Below, in pieces: positions 32,162 to 38,019 of a stretch of 38,019 nt of DNA; within the stretch, counting starts at the first letter, position 1, and each line of letters starts with the position of its first letter. The stretch comes from CAYVFC01 sp964450715 (GTDB lineage Bacteria > Myxococcota_A > Polyangia > Polyangiales > JAFGIB01): the NCBI GenBank assembly GCA_964450715.1, contig CAYVFC010000078.1, positions 1 through 38,019 on the forward strand. Reading direction: 5' to 3'. The position numbers and the translations under genes were made by a program. A model generated the notes under the pieces. The model did not search any database. It was given only the letters and a program-made list of their open reading frames with translations, and had not been told where the DNA came from.

Positions 32162-33901
32162 ATGAAGGAGGACTTTACCGAAGCCCTTTGCCGGGGCGCC
32201 GAACGGGTTTTCGCCTGGGCCGACGTACTGGATGACATCAACGTCTTTCCGGTCGCTGACGGCGATACGGGTAGAAACCTCACCATCAGCCTGCAACCGC
32301 TCAAGAGAACCGACCGCGATGTCGATATGCTCAAACGCGATCTTCTACTATCCGCTCGCGGAAATTCCGGGAACATTTCCGCCCGCTTCTTTACTAGTTT
32401 CATAGAGGGGCGCGATTGGCAACGTCTGACCCCGGCGGTGAAGCGGGGACGAGATCTCGCGTACCGGGCGGTGGCCAATCCGGAGGCGGGAACCATGCTC
32501 TCCTTTTTGGACAGCCTGGTACGGTCTTTGGAGGCGCAACCGCCGCGTCCGGAAGTAGAATGGAAAGCGGATCTGCTCGAGCAGCTCGCAGCCGACGTAA
32601 AAGCGACGGTCACCCAGCAACCCTCGTTACAGAACGCCGGAGTGGTCGACGCCGGAGCGCTGGGCTTGTACTTTTTTTTCGAGGCTTTTTTTGACCGATT
32701 GATCAAGTCGTCGGCGCGGGAAGCGTCGATCGCCGAGAGGTTCGGTGATCTGATTCGGCTCAATCCGTCCTGGCGGGCGCCCGAAGAGGCGCGAACCTGC
32801 GTAGATGCCGTCATCGAATTGAACGATGCGTCCACCGATGTCGCGAGAGAGGTTTCGGCGTTAGGCGAAGACCTGGTGACGATCAGCCACGACGGTTTCG
32901 TCAAGGTTCACTTTCACACGGACGACGAATCGCGGCTCCGCGAAAGGCTCTCTTCGCTGGCCAAGGTGGTCGATTGGAAGTCGGATGACATGCGCGCTCA
33001 AACCGAAGAGTTCCGGACCGCGCATCCGGAGCAGGCGCTGCATATCGTGACCGACGCCGCCGGTTCGATAACGGTACAAGACGCGCGCGAACTGGGGATA
33101 ACCGTTCTTGATAGCTATATCCAAATAGACGACAGGAGCATGTCGGAGAGCCATCTCTCACCCTCCGACCTGTACCAGGCGATGCGGGAAGGCAGGCGTG
33201 TTTCGACTTCTCAGGCATCTTTATACGAGAGGCACCAACACTTTCAAAGGTTATTAAGCCTCTATCCTAAAGTTCTCTATCTGTGCGTGGGTTCGGCCTT
33301 CACCGGCATCTATCAGGCGGTGCTGGAATGGAAACGAGAGAACGATCCCGAGAACCGACTGATAACCATCGACACGGGAGCGGCCGCGGGTCGTCTCGGC
33401 CTGGTGACGCTAGCCACCGCCCGCGTATCCAGGGAGGCGAACGACGTTCAGGAAGTGGTCGATTACGCGAAAAACGCTCTGGCTTCCTGTAAGGAGTACA
33501 TATTCCTCGACAAGCTTCAATACCTGGCCGCAGGGGGTCGGATCTTTCGAGCGAGCGCGCTTTTCGGCGACATGCTTCGCATGAAGCCGATTATCAGCCC
33601 ACTTCCCGAAGGGGCGACCAAGGTCGGCGTCGTACGCAACCGCGATCAGCAGATCGAATTCGCCTTGGAGAGGATCTCGAACGAGCTCGATTCAGAACAG
33701 CCGGCTATTGTAATGCTGGAATACTCGGATAACGCTCAATGGGTCGAGCGAGTCATGCGGCCGCTGGTAGCGGAGCGATTGCCATCGGCGGAGGTTCGAC
33801 TGGGACCGCTTTCGCGTACCTCGGGCGCGCACATGGGCCCGGGCACCTGGGCTATCGCTTTTTTACAGACGCCGGCGGCGTCGAATCGAGCAGAGGTATA
33901 G
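32162..33901 (+). CDS. Fused fatty acid kinase: Dak2/FakA-like plus DegV/FakB-like
   Basis: A 579-residue fusion. Residues 1 to about 180 are a Dak2 (DhaL-type) kinase domain with VADGDTGRNL (31-40; Asp33, Asp35) and ARGNSGN (65-71). Residues about 200-285 match the middle domain of FakA, with Cys213 and the pair His250/His252 in VKVHFHTDD, the residues that hold zinc in FakA. From about 292 to 575 is a DegV-type fatty-acid-binding domain (LHIVTDAAGSI; STSQAS). In Gram-positive bacteria FakA phosphorylates a fatty acid held by separate FakB to make acyl-phosphate. Here the FakA C-terminal partner-binding part is replaced by the FakB unit itself. The ATG at 32162 has an excellent ribosome site. 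PlsC- and PlsY-type genes follow. Confidence 0.88.
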   Translation: MKEDFTEALCRGAERVFAWADVLDDINVFPVADGDTGRNLTISLQPLKRTDRDVDMLKRDLLLSARGNSGNISARFFTSFIEGRDWQRLTPAVKRGRDLAYRAVANPEAGTMLSFLDSLVRSLEAQPPRPEVEWKADLLEQLAADVKATVTQQPSLQNAGVVDAGALGLYFFFEAFFDRLIKSSAREASIAERFGDLIRLNPSWRAPEEARTCVDAVIELNDASTDVAREVSALGEDLVTISHDGFVKVHFHTDDESRLRERLSSLAKVVDWKSDDMRAQTEEFRTAHPEQALHIVTDAAGSITVQDARELGITVLDSYIQIDDRSMSESHLSPSDLYQAMREGRRVSTSQASLYERHQHFQRLLSLYPKVLYLCVGSAFTGIYQAVLEWKRENDPENRLITIDTGAAAGRLGLVTLATARVSREANDVQEVVDYAKNALASCKEYIFLDKLQYLAAGGRIFRASALFGDMLRMKPIISPLPEGATKVGVVRNRDQQIEFALERISNELDSEQPAIVMLEYSDNAQWVERVMRPLVAERLPSAEVRLGPLSRTSGAHMGPGTWAIAFLQTPAASNRAEV

Positions 33902-33906
33902 CCGGG

Positions 33907-34722
33907 ATGAGGGGGCTCGTCAGGATCGCGAAGGGCATCTATATGGGCCTGATGTACGTGATTTTCGGAGCCGCTATCGGGATAGAGCTCGTTCTGGTGT
34001 TGCCGGTACTGTGGGTTATGGAGAAGCTGCTCGGTCCCGATCCTTTACGGATGCAGCGGTTGAACCGATTTCTGTTTTCGATCTGGCTCGGCTTGCTTTC
34101 TCTCGGCGGTCTTCTCCATGCCAAACGGTTTCGCGGCCAGATCCCCGATGGAGGGTTTGTCGTCGTAGCCAACCACCCCGGTTTGTTCGACGTATTGGTA
34201 CTGATCCGAGAAATCCCCAAACTATCGGTATTGGTCAAGGGGGCGCTGATCAAGGAGCTCCCTCTGAATACCATTTTAACCTCGGGGGGCTATATAGTCG
34301 TTCCGCAAATCGGGGGATTCGAAGGCGTCGACACCTTGCAGCGGGGGACCGACATTCTACGACAGGGCTACCGGGTGATGCTCTTTCCGGAAGGCACCCG
34401 CTCTCCAAAGGGTGAGCTTCTACCGTTTAAAGCTGGGGCTCTAAAGATGGCCCAGCGCGCCGACGTACCCATTTTACCGGTGCTGATAAAGAACAGCCCC
34501 CCGTTTTTACCTCACGAGGACAAATGGTACTTTCCGTTGTTTGAGCGTTCGAAACTCGAGATCGAGTTATGGGACCCGATACCGCCGCCGCCGCCGGGAA
34601 ACGAACGCGCGGTCGCGTTTGAGCTGGAAAACCGTTATCGGCAAGCGCTGGGTCTGGAAAATCGCCAACCCACGCCGAGAACGCGAAAGCGGCGCGACCT
34701 CGCTGCGGCTCGAGTAGCGTGA
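33907..34722 (+). CDS. 1-acylglycerol-3-phosphate acyltransferase-like (PlsC family)
   Basis: A 271-residue membrane-bound acyltransferase. A membrane segment (about 12-37) precedes the HX4D box ANHPGLFD (His90, Asp95) and the phosphate-binding box LFPEGTRSPKG (159-169). SGGYIVVP is the usual block between them. The C-terminal tail is Arg-rich. It starts at ATG 33907, five bases after the Fak-type stop; the frame runs further upstream but only inside the previous gene. It could acylate lysophosphatidic acid made by the nearby PlsY, or be the acyltransferase (ApeD-like) found in aryl polyene loci. Both readings are possible. Confidence 0.88.
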   Translation: MRGLVRIAKGIYMGLMYVIFGAAIGIELVLVLPVLWVMEKLLGPDPLRMQRLNRFLFSIWLGLLSLGGLLHAKRFRGQIPDGGFVVVANHPGLFDVLVLIREIPKLSVLVKGALIKELPLNTILTSGGYIVVPQIGGFEGVDTLQRGTDILRQGYRVMLFPEGTRSPKGELLPFKAGALKMAQRADVPILPVLIKNSPPFLPHEDKWYFPLFERSKLEIELWDPIPPPPPGNERAVAFELENRYRQALGLENRQPTPRTRKRRDLAAARVA

Positions 34723-34760
34723 ATCGCCGGCAATTAACCGGATACTTGCGTCGCTGCCGT

Positions 34761-34800
34761 TCGCCGATCCATTCGGACTACGGACCGAGCCGATCGGCGA
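34761..34800. other. Perfect 9-bp inverted repeat between plsC-like and plsY-like genes
   Basis: TCGCCGATC (34761-34769) pairs fully with GATCGGCGA (34792-34800). Inside is a second small stem, TCGG/CCGA (34773-34776 with 34785-34788). It ends 28 bases before the PlsY start. No T-run follows, so it is a candidate leader structure, processing site or operator rather than a terminator. Confidence 0.45.
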
Positions 34801-34828
34801 CCGGATAGCCCGATAACCGTCGCGCGCC

Positions 34829-35395
34829 ATGCAGACTTCTATCATCGTTTTCGTCGCGATCTATTTGCTCGGTTCGATCAACTTCTCGGTACTGGTGTTG
34901 CGTTTGTTTGGGAAAGGCGACCCCAGGGAATGGAGCAGCGGTAATCCCGGTACGTTTAACGTGTACCGCCGATATGGTCTCGTCTGGGCGGCCCCCGTCT
35001 TCTCGCTCGACATCGGCCGGGCGGCGGGTGCGGGCATTCTGGCATGGTGGTACCTGCCACCCGAATTCGTACCCTGGGGGTCGCTGGCGTTGGTGCTAGG
35101 GAACCGTTTTCCGGTCTTTCACCGCTTTCGGGGAGGCAAAGGGGTTGCCAACTACCTCGGCTTCACCGCCGTGGTGGCTCCGTTCTTCGCGGCGGCGTCG
35201 GCACTCGTATGGGTAGTCATCTATCGAATCTCACGGCAGGTTTTTATAGGCTCTTTCGGAATGGTGGCCGTGCTCGCGATCGGTACGGGTGTACGCTGTG
35301 GGTCGACCATAAACTCTGTATCGGCAATTGTCCTCGCGGTCGGCCTCATCGTTTTCGGACACCTGCGAAATTTGCGGGAAACATTCAGGAGTTGA
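34829..35395 (+). CDS. plsY: Acyl-phosphate:glycerol-3-phosphate acyltransferase (PlsY family)
   Basis: A 188-residue integral membrane protein of the PlsY family, which moves an acyl group from acyl-phosphate to glycerol 3-phosphate. Motif 1 is SSGNPGTFNVYRRYG (residues about 36-50), motif 2 is GNRFPVFHRFRGGKGVAN (about 90-107) and motif 3 lies in FGHLRNLRETF near the end. Motif 2 normally begins Gly-His; here it is Gly-Asn. About five membrane segments are present. The start is the ATG at 34829. It is the natural consumer of the acyl-phosphate that the Fak fusion would make. Its last 11 bases overlap the convergent LpxL-like gene. Confidence 0.88.
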   Translation: MQTSIIVFVAIYLLGSINFSVLVLRLFGKGDPREWSSGNPGTFNVYRRYGLVWAAPVFSLDIGRAAGAGILAWWYLPPEFVPWGSLALVLGNRFPVFHRFRGGKGVANYLGFTAVVAPFFAAASALVWVVIYRISRQVFIGSFGMVAVLAIGTGVRCGSTINSVSAIVLAVGLIVFGHLRNLRETFRS

Positions 35396-36320
35396 CCGGG
35401 GCGCTCGTCGGTTCTGCACCGGTTTCTTCGACGCCTTCTTCCCAGAAATTGAAGAAGTTATACCACTGTAACGGGTATTTACGGCAGTAGTCTTCCAAGC
35501 GCTCGACATACCTACGCGCTAGAGCTTCGGCGACATCTTGACGGTCTTTGGCGGGCACTTGAAGAGGCGCCGAGAGCTCCTCGACGTAACACCGGTAGTC
35601 CCAGACCCCCTCCTTGGCAACGATCATGATTAGGACGGGCGCTTTCAATACGGCCGCGAGATGGTACGGACCGATCGGGAACGGGCGCTTCACTCCGAGA
35701 AACGGTATCCAGAGCGTCTCGCCGCTCAGCCAGGTACGATCGCCGAGGATCCCGATATAGTCCCCGCGCTTGAACCGATCGCGGACTTCGAGCATGTAGC
35801 TGAGCGAATCCCTATTCATTTGAATGAGGTCTTCTTTCAGTCGAGGATTGATTCGCTCGAGCTCCTGATACAGCATGGAGGATTGCTGTTCGTACATGAG
35901 CATGGCTACGCGAACGCCTTTCAGATCGGCTACGGCGGGCGCAACCTCGAGGCTCCCCAAGTGCGAGCCGATAATAATCACCCCCTTACCCGTTTTCTTG
36001 TATCGGCGTAGCACCTCTTCGCCCTGTACTGTTATGCGAAAACGTTGCGCGCGGCCCATCTGGATCAGAATGCGGTCGACGATGGTAAGCGAGAAGTTTG
36101 CCAGCGTACGATACGACATCCAGAAAGAGGTCTTCCCGACAGCGCGTCTATGAAAAACCGAGCACCATTGGCGTACGGTCGGTGCAAAGATGATGAAATA
36201 CGCCGAAACCAGGTAGACCACGATCCGCCCGATCCGATATCCGAAGATGCGCACCAACCACAAAGAAACGCGGATGCCCCATCGGCTTCCCCGTTCGCGT
36301 ATCTCGTACCAGCGTTTCAT
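35385..36320 (-). CDS. LpxL/HtrB-like lipid acyltransferase
   Basis: A 311-residue acyltransferase of the lipid A late acyltransferase family. An N-terminal part with WYEIRERGSRWGIRVSLWLV (residues 4-23) and membrane helix (about 35-48) matches the family opening. The catalytic HX4E box is GSHLGSLEVA, with LGDRTWLSGE further on. Related enzymes are fused to the GT2 domain in some aryl polyene loci. The frame is open to a GTG at 36380, but the ATG at 36320 fits the family N-terminus; both starts lack an ideal ribosome site. It is transcribed against the PlsY gene and overlaps it by 11 bases. The acceptor may be a pigment-bearing lipid rather than lipid A. Confidence 0.85.
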   Translation of the reverse strand: MKRWYEIRERGSRWGIRVSLWLVRIFGYRIGRIVVYLVSAYFIIFAPTVRQWCSVFHRRAVGKTSFWMSYRTLANFSLTIVDRILIQMGRAQRFRITVQGEEVLRRYKKTGKGVIIIGSHLGSLEVAPAVADLKGVRVAMLMYEQQSSMLYQELERINPRLKEDLIQMNRDSLSYMLEVRDRFKRGDYIGILGDRTWLSGETLWIPFLGVKRPFPIGPYHLAAVLKAPVLIMIVAKEGVWDYRCYVEELSAPLQVPAKDRQDVAEALARRYVERLEDYCRKYPLQWYNFFNFWEEGVEETGAEPTSAPVNS

Positions 36321-36525
36321 CCTCGCACCAAGGAACCCGTAATCAGCGTTTCGAAACCTACGACGCTCCACCCATGACACGGTACTCTCTCATATTGCGT
36401 CGCGATTCGCGACCGACCGGAAAGCCAAGGCCTAGTAAATTCGTAGATGCATTGGTAGCGGGGGACCGCTTTTATCACAATTCACCCGGCTTCCCTATTA
36501 CGTACCGTCGTGTTCGATATTATTA

Positions 36526-36535
36526 TGTATATACA
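36526..36535. promoter_or_regulatory. AT-rich perfect palindrome upstream of the TA-like module
   Basis: TGTATATACA is self-complementary over 10 bases and lies directly in front of the -35 box of the module's promoter. Ribbon-helix-helix proteins often bind such short palindromes to repress their own operon, so it is a candidate operator for the downstream second gene's product. This is inference. Confidence 0.4.
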
Positions 36536-36542
36536 AATAAGT

Positions 36543-36570
36543 TTGAAATGTATTTACGGTATGGTACAAT
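36543..36570 (+). promoter_or_regulatory. Predicted promoter of the TA-like module (leaderless start)
   Basis: TTGAAA (36543-36548) and TACAAT (36565-36570) are separated by 16 bases. Transcription would begin about seven bases after the -10, at or within a base of the GTG start at 36577. No ribosome site can fit, so translation is probably leaderless. Confidence 0.55.
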
Positions 36571-36576
36571 AACCGG

Positions 36577-37053
36577 GTGATAGAGAAGGTCGCCGAGAAG
36601 CTGGACGAGTGGATGGTGGCGAGGAACCTGGAGGCGCGGGCCGAAGGAGTCCTCCAGCTGCGTCCCTGCTGCATCCGGGTGCTGGGGCAAATGGCGTTGC
36701 TGGAAGGCGGCGCGTTGCTGACCCTGGCGCTCACGAACGACGTGGACGTGTATGCCGACTACGAGTACGCGGTACAGTGCGAGTTTCGCCGTTTGCTCGC
36801 TCGAGAAGGCAAGCAGCTCGATCCGCTGGGCGACGAGATCTGGATGCCTCGCGAGACCGAATACACGGATCTGTACCGCGGCCGGTATGTGACCCTGCTG
36901 GTGGCCGATGCAGATTCGGTGTTGCTGTCCAAGGCGCTCAAGGCGCCTCTGAAGAACCGGGCGCTGCTGGTGGAGTACCTGGCCCGCGGAGCTAGCGAAC
37001 GTTTCTTGAAGATGGCCGAGAAGTACGCCGTCGACCTGGAGCAGTTCCTGTGA
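36577..37053 (+). CDS. Nucleotidyltransferase-like protein (DUF6036/AbiEii-like), TA-like module
   Basis: A 158-residue protein. An N-terminal helix precedes GQMALLEGGALL and TNDVDVYADYE (about residues 53-63), which looks like the Gly-Gly ... Asp-x-Asp core of small nucleotidyltransferases. The rest has WMPRETEYTDLYRG and LLSKALKAPLKNRALLVEYL, resembling DUF6036-type proteins. Such proteins often act as toxins or abortive-infection effectors paired with a DNA-binding partner. It starts at GTG 36577 because the promoter sits directly in front. It overlaps the next gene by one base or four, depending on the start of that gene. Family placement is moderate. Confidence 0.62.
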   Translation: MIEKVAEKLDEWMVARNLEARAEGVLQLRPCCIRVLGQMALLEGGALLTLALTNDVDVYADYEYAVQCEFRRLLAREGKQLDPLGDEIWMPRETEYTDLYRGRYVTLLVADADSVLLSKALKAPLKNRALLVEYLARGASERFLKMAEKYAVDLEQFL

Positions 37054-37574
37054 TGGACAACGAGACCATCGCCAGGCGCGCCAGACGACGCCAGGCAGCC
37101 CTGGAGCGGGCGAGACGTGACCCGCGTTATCGACGCGCGCTCGGGCGATACCTGGCCGCGGGCGTTCTCGCTACCACCGAAGACGTCACCCCCTACCGGT
37201 ACCCCATCGCCATAGCCGACGCCTTGTGGGCCGGGCGGGTCGAGCCGCGTATCCTCGAGCTGTTGCCGGCGCTGATCGTGAAGCGCCCCTCGCTCTTCAT
37301 CGACCTCGAGCCGATGCCCGATGATCTTTTGGCAGCCGTCGGCGCCCTGAGAAAAAACCAACGGCCCGACGCGTTCCGGGGCATCCCGGGCGCCGCCTTG
37401 CTGCGCTGGCTGCCGGCGGTCGGCCACAAGAACAAGCTGCCAACGCAGCTCCGGTCTTTCCGCCTGAGGGTCGAGGATCTCGACCTCCTCGACCGCCTCG
37501 CCGAGTCGCAGAAAAGCTCGCGGACCCAGGTCCTGCGCCGTGCGCTACGCGAGCTCGCGGACAGGATCCTGTGA
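37053..37574 (+). CDS. Protein with C-terminal ribbon-helix-helix domain, TA-like partner
   Basis: A 173-residue protein (174 if the GTG at 37050 is used). The N-terminal half is helical and basic (ETIARRARRRQAALERARR). The C-terminal about 40 residues, FRLRVEDLDLLDRLAE followed by SRTQVLRRALRELADRI, have the strand-helix-helix pattern of CopG/Arc-type DNA-binding proteins. It overlaps the nucleotidyltransferase-like gene (GTGATG), so the two are coupled. By analogy it would neutralise the partner and repress the operon, but the order (effector first) and the long N-terminal half are atypical. No other function is visible. Confidence 0.6.
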   Translation: MDNETIARRARRRQAALERARRDPRYRRALGRYLAAGVLATTEDVTPYRYPIAIADALWAGRVEPRILELLPALIVKRPSLFIDLEPMPDDLLAAVGALRKNQRPDAFRGIPGAALLRWLPAVGHKNKLPTQLRSFRLRVEDLDLLDRLAESQKSSRTQVLRRALRELADRIL

Positions 37575-38019
37575 GGACTTCGACGGTTACTCCTTCACGT
37601 GAAAGGGGGGTCAGGCGGGTGACGACGAAGGAGGGGATGGTGGCGGCCATGACGAAGTAAAAGAAGGGGACGTATGCGCCGACCTCCTCGTAGACGAAGC
37701 CGCCGGCCATGCGGGCGAGCATCATGCACAGGCGCACGAGAGCGGTACCGAACGCGTAGTGGGCGGTCTTGTAGGGCCCGGGGGCCAGCTGCTGCATCAT
37801 GTAGAGCATGTGCTCGACCGAGCGGAAGCCGGAATAAACAGATAGCCTCCGGGTCAAGACCTCTCGCGGCGTCCTTACAGCCAGGGTGAAAAATGGCGGC
37901 CGATTTGTCGGAGGGCGGTCGACGACATTCGTTAATTGTCAACGATCGACGATACATGGTACGCTGTCACCGTTCGGCGACATCTGCAGCATGCCGCCGG
38001 TCGTTGACACTTCAGATTC
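37575..38019. other. Terminal region with transporter remnant and no intact gene
   Basis: Only a decayed transporter piece (37606-37830, minus strand) is recognisable in these 445 bases. In the last about 100 bases TTGTCA near 37937 is a possible -35 of a rightward promoter for a gene beyond the window, with a weak -10. Nothing else is supported. Confidence 0.4.
37606..37830 (-). pseudogene. C-terminal remnant of an MFS (AmpG/PAT-like) transporter
   Basis: Read on the minus strand, this stretch encodes EHMLYMMQQLAPGPYKTAHY, then AFGTALVRLCMMLARMAGGF and PFFYFVMAATIPSFVVTRL, a pattern typical of the last two or three membrane segments of AmpG/PAT-type major facilitator transporters. Upstream (above 37830) similarity stops abruptly, and downstream the frame runs into the ribbon-helix-helix gene with no proper end. 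No start signal is present. I read it as a gene cut at both sides, probably when the neighbouring module arrived. Confidence 0.6.

Noticed and set aside
36374..36580. Small plus-strand frame before the TA-like module
   Set aside because: It covers the predicted promoter and palindrome, has no ribosome site and shows no domain.

Overview
The window reads as accessory chromosomal DNA of a Gram-negative bacterium. Outer-membrane and lipoprotein genes, a LolA/MMPL export set and an LpxL-type acyltransferase support this. No rRNA or tRNA gene that I can recognise fixes the taxon. Deltaproteobacterial/myxobacterial-like or spirochaete-like origin are both compatible with the gene content, and I do not commit to either.

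Region 1 (about 1-10,900, very GC-rich) is a carotenoid locus built as two divergent operons. Leftward: polyprenyl (GGPP) synthase, phytoene desaturase CrtI, phytoene synthase CrtB, a flavin split-barrel protein and a predicted outer-membrane barrel protein. Rightward: carotenoid 1,2-hydratase CrtC, a CruC-like glycosyltransferase, a CruD-like acyltransferase, a CrtD-type desaturase and an exported protein of unknown function. No cyclase gene is present, so the predicted product is an acyclic, hydroxylated, glycosylated and acylated carotenoid.

Region 2 (about 10,900-15,200) is mixed. It holds two copies of a palindromic intergenic repeat, an aldo/keto reductase with a ferredoxin tail, the ribosome-rescue factor ArfB, a membrane-anchored metzincin-like protein whose zinc motif is destroyed, and two small unknown membrane proteins.

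Region 3 (about 15,300-36,400, clearly lower GC from about 18,400 on) is an aryl polyene (APE, flexirubin/xanthomonadin-like) pigment locus. An aromatic amino acid ammonia-lyase and an O-methyltransferase run leftward. A long, tightly coupled rightward operon encodes a lipoprotein, an unknown membrane protein, two acyl carrier proteins, a membrane protein, a fused AMP-ligase/dehydratase, a GT2 glycosyltransferase, a thioesterase, a LolA-like carrier, an MMPL exporter and a DUF3261-like lipoprotein. A convergent leftward operon encodes ketosynthase, chain-length factor, dehydratase, ketoreductase and a second ketosynthase. Beyond it lie a fused fatty-acid-kinase-like protein (Dak2/FakA plus DegV/FakB), a PlsC-type acyltransferase, a PlsY-type acyltransferase and an LpxL-type acyltransferase. 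Together they suggest that a coumaroyl-primed polyene is made on ACP, exported and tied to a lipid. The Fak fusion plus PlsY/PlsC offers an acyl-phosphate route that could deliver fatty acid or the polyene acid itself to glycerol phosphate.

Region 4 (about 36,400-38,019) holds a two-gene toxin-antitoxin-like module (nucleotidyltransferase-like plus ribbon-helix-helix protein) with a promoter placed for leaderless translation. Next to it is the decayed 3' part of an MFS transporter gene.
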